Shown piece after piece: positions 34,224-42,352 of a DNA stretch of 47,021 nt. The notes under the pieces are model-generated. The model ran no database searches, was not told the DNA's origin, and saw only the letters and a list, made by a program, of their open reading frames with translations. Numbering within the stretch: the first letter of the stretch is position 1; each line of letters opens with the position of its first letter. This DNA comes from an uncultured Porphyromonadaceae bacterium (lineage in GTDB: Bacteria > Bacteroidota > Bacteroidia > Bacteroidales > Muribaculaceae). The stretch covers positions 1 through 47,021 of the forward strand of contig CAMTMX010000012.1 of NCBI GenBank assembly GCA_947073495.1. Reading direction: 5' to 3'. A program made the position numbers and the translations under genes.

Positions 34224-34339
34224 CATACAGTCTGTTGTCCCCTTGAGGCGTCAGACCGCTTCGTCATATCCTTAGATGTCATCGGCTATAATAGGAAATG
34301 CCTGACACACAACGAATAATTAGCCTACTTACACATATT

Positions 34340-34924
34340 ATGAAAGTTAAACTTTTAACTTTGCTCCTGCTACTCATTGGAGCATGCGGGGGTGCCTCCG
34401 CCCAGAAGGCAGCCTTGAAGACGAACCTCCTCAGCGACGCGTTCCTTAATCCGAACCTCGCTGCGGAGGTCGCCCTCGCCCCGAGATGGACTTTCGACGT
34501 TTCCGGACAGTTTAATGTCTGGGATCTTTCTCACGACCGCAAATGGAAACATTGGGTGGTGCAGCCGGAAATACGCTACTGGTTTTGCGACCGGTTTGCC
34601 GGTCATTTCGTGGGGGCGCATCTTCTCGGCGGTCAATATAACGTCGGCGGTCTTGATATCCCGTTCTCCTTCTTAGGTACCGATTTCCGAAAAATCAAAG
34701 ACACCCGCTACCAGGGATGGTTCGGCGGTCTCGGCATAGCATACGGCTACGACTGGGTGCTTTCCGAGCATTGGAACCTCGAAGCCGAACTCGGAATAGG
34801 GTGGACCTATACCCGCTATGACCGTTTCCGCTGCTCAGGATGCGGGAAAAAGATCGAGGAAAACAAGCCTCACAACTATTTTGGCGTAACAAAAGCCGCA
34901 ATCAACTTGGTTTACGTATTCTAA
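34340..34924 (+). CDS. DUF3575 fimbrial-locus protein
   Basis: A 194-residue secreted protein of the DUF3575 kind, usually encoded at the head of Bacteroidales fimbrial loci. The start at 34340 (MKVKLLTLLLLLIGAC) gives a clean signal sequence; the upstream Met adds non-signal residues. A Sec cleavage site after GASA or a lipobox at Cys are both possible. The body alternates strands with aromatic ends (VQPEIRYWFCDRFAGHFVGAHLLGG, WFGGLGIAYGYDWVL), and ends INLVYVF, the pattern of a small outer-membrane beta-barrel. It likely helps fimbrial assembly or anchoring. A CxxC pair (CSGC) occurs near the C-terminus. Confidence 0.82.
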   Translation: MKVKLLTLLLLLIGACGGASAQKAALKTNLLSDAFLNPNLAAEVALAPRWTFDVSGQFNVWDLSHDRKWKHWVVQPEIRYWFCDRFAGHFVGAHLLGGQYNVGGLDIPFSFLGTDFRKIKDTRYQGWFGGLGIAYGYDWVLSEHWNLEAELGIGWTYTRYDRFRCSGCGKKIEENKPHNYFGVTKAAINLVYVF

Positions 34925-35050
34925 TTCACAATGCTCAATATAAATGCATAAGATAAATGCATAATGCATAATGCACAATGCATAATTAATTATGAATTAT
35001 GCATTATGACTTAATTAAAAGATTGTGAATTCTACAAAATTAACTGAACA
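34925..35050. repeat. GCATAAT heptamers forming a palindrome
   Basis: Repeated ATAAATGCATAATGCAC-type units fill the gap. AATGCATAAT and ATTATGCATT form a 10-bp stem near 34976-35005, which might act as a weak terminator or RNA stabiliser. Confidence 0.65.
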
Positions 35051-36535
35051 ATGAAGAAAACAATACTTATACTGTCTGTTGCGGCTTGCTCAATCATGGC
35101 GGAAGCTAAAGGTATCTCTCCCGTGGGGGTTGACGGTATCTCTTTCGACCGGCACGGTGACTATATGGTCCTCAACATGACGCTCGACCTCAAGCCGACT
35201 GACGTGGAAAGCGCCCGCGCCCAGGTGCTAACCCCCCTCATCATATCTGAAAACGGCGACACTCTCGCTCTCCCTTCTGTGGGGGTCTACGGACGTCAGC
35301 GCTACATACAGTATCTCCGCAACGGGCGTCACCCCCTCGGGACAATTAGTAATTATACTGCCGCTTCCGGTAATGATCAGAGCATTTTTAAGAATTCCGA
35401 GCGTCCTTCGGGGTTTGCCTATCATGCCGACACACCTTATCAGGACTGGATGGCGAATTCAAAACTGATCATGCGCCGTCAACTTTACGGTTGCGCAGAC
35501 TGCCTAATCGCGGAGCGTCTCGACCCTGTCACTGAATATTTCCAGCCGGACCCCACTATCCCGGAGATTGTCTATTTCCAGGCGAAAGACACCGGTGCCA
35601 AGATTGAGACCCTCGAAGGGTCGGCGTTCGTAGACTTCCCTGTAGACCAGACCATAATCTATCCCGAATATCGTAACAACGTGCGTGAACTCGGGAAAAT
35701 ACAGGCAACGATCGACACTGTCTATAACGACAAGGACGTGACTATCACGGGCGTATGGCTGAAAGGCTTCGCGTCGCCCGAGAGTCCCTACAGCCACAAC
35801 ACCGACCTCGCCATCGGACGTACGGCAGCCCTGAAGAAATATATCAGCCAGCTCTACAAATTCCCGGACAACATCATGTCGACAGATTATGAGCCGGAAG
35901 ACTGGGCAGGGCTCCGCCGGTTTGTCAGCAACTCCAACATCGATCATAAGGAAGAAATCCTTGTGATGATCGACTCAAACATGGAGCCGGATGCCAAGGA
36001 GGCGAAAATAAAGCGTACATACCCTGCGGAATATAAGTTTATGCTTCAGAACTATTATCCCGCATTGCGTCACACCGACTATAAGATCACGTATGAGATC
36101 AAGCGATTCGACGACCTTGAAAAGATCCGCGAGGTGATGCGAACCAAGCCAAACCGCCTCTCTCTCCGTGAGTATTTCTTGCTCGGGAATGCGGCAGAGC
36201 CCGGCAGCGAGGAGTTTAACGACGTCTACGAGACTGCGGTGAAGATGTATCCCCACGATCCTACGGCAAATATCAACGCCGCGAACGCTGCCCTCCAGCG
36301 CAGGGACTTCGAAAAGGCTGAACAATATCTGGGGCGTGCCGGAGACTCCCCGGAAGCCGTCTACGCACGCGGTTCGCTTGCTTTCCTCATGGAAGACTAT
36401 GACCGTGCCGAGCAACTTATGAACGAGGCGCTCCCCTCTATCCCGGAAGCACAGTCAACTCTCGACGAGATCGCCCACATCCGCAAAAGCAGCAAAGCTG
36501 TAAAAAAAGACGGCAGTAAGATTATTCTTGATTAA
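35051..36535 (+). CDS. DUF3868 / OmpA-like fimbrial-locus protein
   Basis: A 494-residue secreted protein with an N-terminal signal (MKKTILILSVAACSIMAEAKG). Residues about 20-130 match the DUF3868 type found beside DUF3575 in fimbrial operons. The region GVWLKGFASPESPYSHNTDLA, then GRTAALKKYI (about 235-265), looks like an OmpA-type peptidoglycan-binding motif. The C-terminal ~100 residues form TPR-like helices (ANINAANAALQRRDFEKAEQYL). It probably works at the outer membrane/periplasm in fimbrial assembly. A short ACAATTAGTAATTA repeat unit is embedded in frame at 35342-35355 (TISNY). Confidence 0.8.
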   Translation: MKKTILILSVAACSIMAEAKGISPVGVDGISFDRHGDYMVLNMTLDLKPTDVESARAQVLTPLIISENGDTLALPSVGVYGRQRYIQYLRNGRHPLGTISNYTAASGNDQSIFKNSERPSGFAYHADTPYQDWMANSKLIMRRQLYGCADCLIAERLDPVTEYFQPDPTIPEIVYFQAKDTGAKIETLEGSAFVDFPVDQTIIYPEYRNNVRELGKIQATIDTVYNDKDVTITGVWLKGFASPESPYSHNTDLAIGRTAALKKYISQLYKFPDNIMSTDYEPEDWAGLRRFVSNSNIDHKEEILVMIDSNMEPDAKEAKIKRTYPAEYKFMLQNYYPALRHTDYKITYEIKRFDDLEKIREVMRTKPNRLSLREYFLLGNAAEPGSEEFNDVYETAVKMYPHDPTANINAANAALQRRDFEKAEQYLGRAGDSPEAVYARGSLAFLMEDYDRAEQLMNEALPSIPEAQSTLDEIAHIRKSSKAVKKDGSKIILD

Positions 36536-36657
36536 TGCATAATTCATAATTCATAATGCATAATGCATAATGATAATTAATTAGCAACCGGTGAGTTGGG
36601 ATACATTCTCACAACTAATCGACAAAAAGGGAATATAAATTCAAAACATATATAAAA
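36536..36657. repeat. GCATAAT heptamers and REP-like remnant
   Basis: GCATAAT units (36536-36572), then GTTGGGATACATTCTCAC (36595-36612). The latter matches the left flank of the palindromic elements at 29230 and 40048 but lacks the palindrome itself. Confidence 0.65.
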
Positions 36658-38571
36658 ATGAGATTCAACAAATTTTTCATGGGTATCATGGGAGCTCTCG
36701 CACTCTCGGCTTGCTCATCAGAGGAAGTGATGCCCGACCAAAAGCCTGACGGCGAGGGAGAACCCCGCTTTATGACGGTGGCTATCCGAAATGCCCATCC
36801 AAATACCCGTGCTAATGGAGATCCGTCTACCACCGGCGATTACGAGGAGGGTTATGATTCGGAAAACAATATCAAATCGCTCCGTTTCTATTTCTTCGAC
36901 GGCAACGGCGCCCCGATTGCTATCCAGAGCAATGGAAAGAATTTTTACGAGACTGATGAGATAGAGAATACCGGAACTTCCGACATGCCGAATGTCGAGA
37001 AAGTGCTCAACGCAGTTATCGTTATCAACAGCACTGACAACGAGATCGGGTCAAAGATCAAGAAGATGGTGGCTGTGGCAAACTACAAGAGCATAGAAGC
37101 AAAGCTTGGTTCTGACAATCTTTCCCTATCCGGGCTTCAGGCAATCGTAGGCTCCGAAGTGGAACTTAACGTTGCCGCTGATCCCGCCACCGGATTCGTG
37201 ATGACAAGCTCATCTTTTGCCGACGCCAACGGCAATCCCTGTTGCGCTGCGGAGATCACTGAGGCGAATATCCGTCAGTCGCGTGAAGAGGCACTCAAGT
37301 ATCCTGTAGACGTATACGTGGAGAGGGCTGTCGCAAAGGTGCGCGTAAAAGCCGATTGGGATGACACCATGAAGGTCTTGACAGATGTCAAGTATGACGG
37401 CAAGACTTATACCGCGATCCCCTTGACTTCGAAGCTTGCAAACGGCTCTCAAAAGCCAATTACCGTCGACAACAAAGAAGACGGCAAACAGGTATATGCC
37501 ATTTTCCGCAGCTGGAATCTCTGGTGGACAGCCGACAAATCTTATCTGATCAAGAAAGTCGGCAATTGGTACTCACAGCTCGGCGACTGGTGGAACCATT
37601 ATTCCTACCACCGCTCCTATTGGGCTCAGAACCCTGACGGTGTGAAGCTCAACAAGCATCCCCACAATTTTGCTTCAAAGAATATTCTCGCTTCCGGTAG
37701 TTTCTCGGCAGCAAATGTTGCCAACGAAGCCGCTTATTGCCTTGAGAATGCAGCGGAAAACGACAACGGTTTGATGGGCACATACAATCCGGACAACGCC
37801 ACAACTCCGAGAACACTCGTCTATCTCAGCGCACTTCTCGTGACCATTGACGGAAACAAGGAAGCAAAACCCGTGGAACTTGCAGAATGGGCGTCTACAA
37901 GAGGCACGGTAGACGCTATCAAGGCAAGCATGTTTAAGGTGAATGAAAACGTGGTATATCTCAGAAGCGCGGCGCCTATTACCACAACATCAAGCACCAA
38001 CCAGGACGGTACCATCATTTCCGGAGAACAGACCTACGGGCTATATGCTGTCAAAGTAGGCGATCTTCATTTCGTGAGTGGTCTTGATGCAGGGATGGCA
38101 AATGGCGATGTTGAAAACAGCCCACGTTATCTCAGCTACCTCGTGCTCAACGACAATATCTCAAGAGATGTTGAATTAGACTCCAAGTTCTACAAGAAGA
38201 ATGTTGACGGCACATACAGCGAACTGACTCGTGAAGAGGCAAACGCAATCTTCAAGTCGGTTGGCGGCGCAAAGGTCTGGAACACCGGCAACACCTACTA
38301 TTATCACGAGATCAACCACCTCGGCCCCTCCAATGTACCCGCTTATGAACAGAAGGGTTATTATGGCGTGGTCCGCAACCACATCTATGAGGTGGCGCTC
38401 AACAATGTCTATGGTCTCGGTACTCCGGTGCTGACTCCTGAAGATCTCGACGATCCTGATAGCTGGGAGGATATCATCCCTCAGAAGCCGACAAACGAGT
38501 TCTATCTCGGAGCCCGCGTGAACATCCTCTCCTGGAGAGTGGTGCCAAACAGTGTGAAACTTGAATGGTAA
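36658..38571 (+). CDS. major fimbrillin (Mfa1/FimA type)
   Basis: A 637-residue lipoprotein precursor (Cys19 in LALSAC) that should be the polymerising fimbrial subunit. After export to the surface, an Arg-specific protease removes an N-terminal strand (candidate site near RAN/TTGD, about residue 57) and donor-strand exchange builds the fibre. The C-terminus, ARVNILSWRVVPNSVKLEW, is the typical Mfa-type end that supplies the donor strand. SLRFYFFDGNG and YVERAVAKVRVKADW are conserved fimbrillin elements. It is followed by two stem-loops before the anchor gene, which would favour high subunit to minor-component ratio. Confidence 0.9.
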   Translation: MRFNKFFMGIMGALALSACSSEEVMPDQKPDGEGEPRFMTVAIRNAHPNTRANGDPSTTGDYEEGYDSENNIKSLRFYFFDGNGAPIAIQSNGKNFYETDEIENTGTSDMPNVEKVLNAVIVINSTDNEIGSKIKKMVAVANYKSIEAKLGSDNLSLSGLQAIVGSEVELNVAADPATGFVMTSSSFADANGNPCCAAEITEANIRQSREEALKYPVDVYVERAVAKVRVKADWDDTMKVLTDVKYDGKTYTAIPLTSKLANGSQKPITVDNKEDGKQVYAIFRSWNLWWTADKSYLIKKVGNWYSQLGDWWNHYSYHRSYWAQNPDGVKLNKHPHNFASKNILASGSFSAANVANEAAYCLENAAENDNGLMGTYNPDNATTPRTLVYLSALLVTIDGNKEAKPVELAEWASTRGTVDAIKASMFKVNENVVYLRSAAPITTTSSTNQDGTIISGEQTYGLYAVKVGDLHFVSGLDAGMANGDVENSPRYLSYLVLNDNISRDVELDSKFYKKNVDGTYSELTREEANAIFKSVGGAKVWNTGNTYYYHEINHLGPSNVPAYEQKGYYGVVRNHIYEVALNNVYGLGTPVLTPEDLDDPDSWEDIIPQKPTNEFYLGARVNILSWRVVPNSVKLEW

Positions 38572-38582
38572 CATGATTCGAT

Positions 38583-38675
38583 TTTAGCAAGCGAAAGTCA
38601 AGGGTTAACCCTCACGTTTCGCAAGCTAAACGAGAATAGACGGCGGAGCCCGGCTCCGGTCTGACTCCGCCGTCT
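38583..38675 (+). terminator. two stem-loops between major fimbrillin and anchor genes
   Basis: First: TTTAGC...AGCGAAA (from 38583) pairs with TTTCGC...GCTAAA (to 38630) around an AGGGTTAACCCT tip. Second: AGACGGCGGAG (38638-38648) pairs perfectly with CTCCGCCGTCT (38665-38675) and is followed by GTTTCTCC. The weak T-tract suggests partial termination or 3'-end protection of the subunit mRNA. Confidence 0.65.
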
Positions 38676-38752
38676 GTTTCTCCTCTCACCCCGACACTCC
38701 CGCCTGCCGGAGACAATGGCAAGCCAATCAAAATTGAGGAATTGACATGATA

Positions 38753-38828
38753 TGTAGGGACATGCCTTTGGCATGTTTCAATTGAACGACCGAAACCGGA
38801 GTTAACATCGCAAAGCGATGTCCCTACA
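38753..38828. repeat. REPIN-like double-hairpin element
   Basis: TGTAGGGACAT (38753-38763) and ATGTCCCTACA (38818-38828) are an exact 11-bp inverted pair. Inside are two perfect 6-bp hairpins with 3-nt loops, CATGCC-TTT-GGCATG (38761-38775) and CATCGC-AAA-GCGATG (38806-38820). The rest of 38676-38968 holds no gene, only a few AATTAGT units at 38898-38931. Confidence 0.8.
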
Positions 38829-38968
38829 TTTATCTTACATGACCTCCCCTTATCAAGATATCAATAGGCGGCGTCTCTGCCGCACCACATATAGTGACAA
38901 TTAGTAATTAGTAGTTAGTAATTAGTAATTTGGACACGAGACCGGGTTTGAAAAATAATGACAAAACA

Positions 38969-40021
38969 ATGAAAATATTAGCCTACATCTTTCGTATCGC
39001 CACCACGGCAGTGGCTGCCGCCGTCCTCCTGGCGTCGCTTACATCGTGCGACAATGCCATCTATGACGACGAAGGGGATTGCGACGTGGTTTATCGTCTG
39101 CGCTTCCGCTACGATATGAACATGAAATTTGCCGACGCCTTCAGTCATGAAGTGAAATCCGTACGTCTGTATGCATTCGATTCAGAAGACAAGCTCGTAT
39201 GGCAGACAGAGGAGAGTGGAGAACGTCTCGCCGAAGAGGGTTATGACATTATCCTTCCGCTCAATCCGGGCGATTACAAGCTTATGGCTTGGTGCGGACT
39301 CGACAACGAAGAATCGTTTACCGTGCCTCAGATCGACCTTGGCGACACCCGCGACCCGCTGCAGTGCCGTCTTAACCGCACTCAGCATCCCGAAGACGGG
39401 GCTGTATCTACAGAAGACCTTCACGCACTGTTTCACGGCACCCTCGAGGTGAATCTTCCGGAGGATCTCGACGGCGGCGAATATGTCTATACAATGCCTC
39501 TCACAAAGGATACCAATGTGGTTCGCGTAGTGCTCCAGCACCTTTCGGGGAAAGATATAGAGGCTGACGATTTCTCTTTCAAGATCGAAGACAACAACGG
39601 CTGGCTACACCACGACAACTCTCTTCTCGACGACGAGAACATCACCTACCACGCCTGGAGCAAGTATTCCGGTAGTGCCGGCGTAGATGTGCCCAACTCA
39701 ACCCGCGCTATCACCGACGTGAAGGTGGCTGTGGCTGAGCTGACTGTCAGCCGGCTTGTGCAACGCGACTGGACTGTCAACTCCAAACCTATGTTGACTA
39801 TCCGCAAGGTGGACGACGGCGAACTTGTGGCACGCATACCTATCATAGACTATGCATTGCTTGTGAAGGGCAACTATAACCGCGACATGAGCGACCAGGA
39901 ATATCTCGACCGTCAGGATGAGTATAACATGACTTTCTTCCTTGACGAAAACAACCACTGGCTCTCCACCACTATCATCATCAACTCATGGAGAGTGGTG
40001 CTAAATTCGGGGGAACTCTGA
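38969..40021 (+). CDS. FimB/Mfa2-family fimbrial anchor
   Basis: A 350-residue lipoprotein. I chose the ATG at 38969 (MKILAYIFRIATTAVAAAVLL), which gives a lipobox with Cys27 (SLTSC); the earlier Met at 38930 would start in repeat DNA. The segment CDVVYRLRFRYDMNMKFADAF followed by HEVKSVRLYAFD, then GDYKLMAWCGL, is characteristic of the FimB/Mfa2 anchor family. This protein holds the fibre base in the outer membrane and limits its length. It ends with IINSWRVVLNSGEL. It follows the major subunit after a gap with stem-loops and a REP-like element. Confidence 0.9.
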   Translation: MKILAYIFRIATTAVAAAVLLASLTSCDNAIYDDEGDCDVVYRLRFRYDMNMKFADAFSHEVKSVRLYAFDSEDKLVWQTEESGERLAEEGYDIILPLNPGDYKLMAWCGLDNEESFTVPQIDLGDTRDPLQCRLNRTQHPEDGAVSTEDLHALFHGTLEVNLPEDLDGGEYVYTMPLTKDTNVVRVVLQHLSGKDIEADDFSFKIEDNNGWLHHDNSLLDDENITYHAWSKYSGSAGVDVPNSTRAITDVKVAVAELTVSRLVQRDWTVNSKPMLTIRKVDDGELVARIPIIDYALLVKGNYNRDMSDQEYLDRQDEYNMTFFLDENNHWLSTTIIINSWRVVLNSGEL

Positions 40022-40252
40022 GGCAATTAGTAATTAGCAATTAGCAGGTTGGGATGTAATCTCATGTAGGGACGCGATATATCGCGTCCGGAACAGACAC
40101 ACTTGAGTAATTAGTAATTGTAATTAATAGTCATTAGTTTAGGACTTATAGATTATGGTTTAAGAGCAATCTGACAACATCCAACTCACAACTAATAAAC
40201 TCACAACTCACGACTCACAACTCACGACTCACAACCAAAAACATAAACAAAA
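40022..40252. repeat. REP-like palindrome plus A-I-C composite repeat
   Basis: AATTAGC units, then the GC-rich element 40048-40106 with palindrome GGACGCGATATATCGCGTCC (40069-40088). Next come AATTAGT units, the TTATAG/TTATGG/TTTAAGA block (40141-40175), and CAACTCA/CGACTCA heptamers (40187-40237) up to the next start. Confidence 0.85.
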
Positions 40253-42304
40253 GTGATTAATATAAAACGTGACATATTAGCTCCGCTGTCTCTTCTGCTC
40301 CTTGGGTGGTCGGCATCTTCTTGCACCACTGAAGAGTTTAAGGATCAGATTAATTCCGGCACCGGAGTCCCCACACTCGGAATCTCCATCGGAGTCTCCG
40401 GTCCCACCCGTGCCGCTACAGACGGCACGTTCGAGCCGGGAGCCGATCTCGAGAACTATCTTGAGATCCAAAAGAATGATTACCGCATATATTTCTTCAG
40501 TGAAGACAATAAATATATCGCAACCTTCAATCCTGATCTTAAGGCTGAGTTTTCGGGAGAAACAACACCTGTATATGGGGTTGAAACATATTATTATTCT
40601 TTCGAGGGGAAAGTGCCGGCTGGTGTAGGCACCAAATTCAAGCTCGTGGTGTTTGCCAACTGGGGTAAATATCCGGAAGAAAATCCTGATGCCACATTCA
40701 AATTGGTAAAAGGAGAGACCTCCCTAACTGAACTTGTCACCCACGAGGACGCACAGTTCAAGCATCTCTCTTCTCCGGGAGAAGGGAACTGGCTGAGCAA
40801 GGAAGATCATCGCCTTATACCGTTTTACGGAGTGAGATATTACGACCTTTCCACATTAAAAGGTATTAAGGATTATATTAAAGATGGCAAACTTATAGGG
40901 AATGTTAAGGTGGATCTATCAGGAGATTATGCCCTCCCTATTATCCGCGCTATGGCGAGAGTCGAGGTTATTCTCAACAATAAGCATGCCTCGTTTTCTA
41001 AGGTGGAGATGACCAGAGTCAACGATAAAGGATTCAACTCTCCATATAAGTCAGGCGAAGATTGGAAATTTGACTACACGGATTATTTCCATAAATACGA
41101 CTGGGGTGAGGATTTCGTGCGTGGCGTGCATCTTGTGGAAGGCAAAAACGCATATGTTGAAAATATTGCTTTCAAGAAGGTGTCAGACCATTCGGAGACC
41201 CCAGTCGAAAAATGGGTGGCATACGTTCCTGAATATAAAAATATCGGAGTGGGAGAAGATTATACCGCCATCACCGTGACTCTTGCAGATCCGGCATCAG
41301 GTGCAGGAGAATGGGGGAATCCGACAAAGACTATCTATTTTGCCCCCGACGGCACAGAAGCTAACAATACAGAAGATCCGGCAGTCTCTTCCAAACGCTA
41401 CGACATCGAGCGCAACAACATCTACCGCTTCACAATCACCGACATGAACGCCAAACTGGAATGCAGTCTGGACGTGCAGCCCTATGCAGAGCAGAAATTG
41501 GTGGTGGACTTGGGTCTTATGCGCGATGAGAGCGGGGATCTGATGGTAGTGCCTGATGAAAAAGGGAATTTACCGGACTTTTTCACCGAATATATGGACA
41601 AACATTTTGATAAATGGCCAACCTATACAAATACAAACGGGGGCTCAACCATCCGACTCGAACCTGAAGTGTCAGGTGACTATTATGCAATCCGGCTTGG
41701 TTCAGATGGTGATATTCAAAATGCAAAAGTTCTTCTGAAAGATTCTGACGGATGTCAGGTACGGACAACTTTCGGCGCTACAGATGGCACTCCCAACTGC
41801 AATACCAGGGAAGTCTATGATTATACCACCGGGACCAGCTATCATAAAGACAAAGATGGCGACCAACGACTGCAACATAACGAGGATCATTCATCAATAG
41901 TGCTTGATCATGACAAGACGATGTATTATAAGACCAAACCGTTTGATGGTACACCGGATAAGCCTTTAACTGCACTACGTTATCGAGTGGAATCTTGGGA
42001 CCCATCGATAGTCACTAACCCATCGGGAATATTTTACTATTGGAAGGAAATATCTCGCCCATATACCGCTACTGAAGAAAATATCAAAGCGCAATTAGGG
42101 GGGGTAGATAAAATTCCTGATTATTATAAATATCTTTTAGAAGTAGATAAAGACGGCAATAAGAAAGAAGCTGTAACAATTACTATTTATGAAGGCAACA
42201 ATACGGCGGCAGAACATAAGGACGTCGGTAAAGTATTGGAAGAATATACCGACGAACTTAAAGATATGCTGTCTACCAAGCCTGCATATATCATAATCGA
42301 TTGA
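40253..42304 (+). CDS. fimbrillin-like minor subunit lipoprotein
   Basis: A 683-residue lipoprotein with a GTG start at 40253 (no nearby ATG; the signal MINIKRDILAPLSLLLLGWSA follows it, Cys24 in SSC). The mature start TLGISIGVSGPTRAATDGTF and the segment YRIYFFSEDNKYIATF are fimbrillin-like. AMARVEVILNNKHASF and NNIYRFTITDMNAKLE are conserved Mfa-family elements, but the typical C-terminal SWRVV end is absent. The last 250 residues have no family I recognise. It is probably an accessory or tip-proximal subunit. A 48-nt gap to the next gene implies co-transcription. Confidence 0.8.
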   Translation: MINIKRDILAPLSLLLLGWSASSCTTEEFKDQINSGTGVPTLGISIGVSGPTRAATDGTFEPGADLENYLEIQKNDYRIYFFSEDNKYIATFNPDLKAEFSGETTPVYGVETYYYSFEGKVPAGVGTKFKLVVFANWGKYPEENPDATFKLVKGETSLTELVTHEDAQFKHLSSPGEGNWLSKEDHRLIPFYGVRYYDLSTLKGIKDYIKDGKLIGNVKVDLSGDYALPIIRAMARVEVILNNKHASFSKVEMTRVNDKGFNSPYKSGEDWKFDYTDYFHKYDWGEDFVRGVHLVEGKNAYVENIAFKKVSDHSETPVEKWVAYVPEYKNIGVGEDYTAITVTLADPASGAGEWGNPTKTIYFAPDGTEANNTEDPAVSSKRYDIERNNIYRFTITDMNAKLECSLDVQPYAEQKLVVDLGLMRDESGDLMVVPDEKGNLPDFFTEYMDKHFDKWPTYTNTNGGSTIRLEPEVSGDYYAIRLGSDGDIQNAKVLLKDSDGCQVRTTFGATDGTPNCNTREVYDYTTGTSYHKDKDGDQRLQHNEDHSSIVLDHDKTMYYKTKPFDGTPDKPLTALRYRVESWDPSIVTNPSGIFYYWKEISRPYTATEENIKAQLGGVDKIPDYYKYLLEVDKDGNKKEAVTITIYEGNNTAAEHKDVGKVLEEYTDELKDMLSTKPAYIIID

Positions 42305-42352
42305 TTATCTAATAAAAATAATTTTCATTACGAATAAGTATTTGAATCTGTT

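Larger units (their letters stand above)
33592..34339 (+). promoter_or_regulatory. 748-nt intergenic: terminator, repeats, fimbrial promoter and long leader
   Basis: After the terminator (33701-33738) come GGTCTTT-type heptamers (33739-33782), a small palindrome CAAAAGC-GCA-GCTTTTG (33811-33827), and a few GACCGATGACC units. The fimbrial promoter lies at 33919-33950. The leader of about 380 nt contains the motif TTAAGCCTACTAC at 33959 and 34090 and a variant, TTAGCCTACTTAC, at about 34319. A 36-codon open frame occurs at 34113-34223. Confidence 0.6.
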
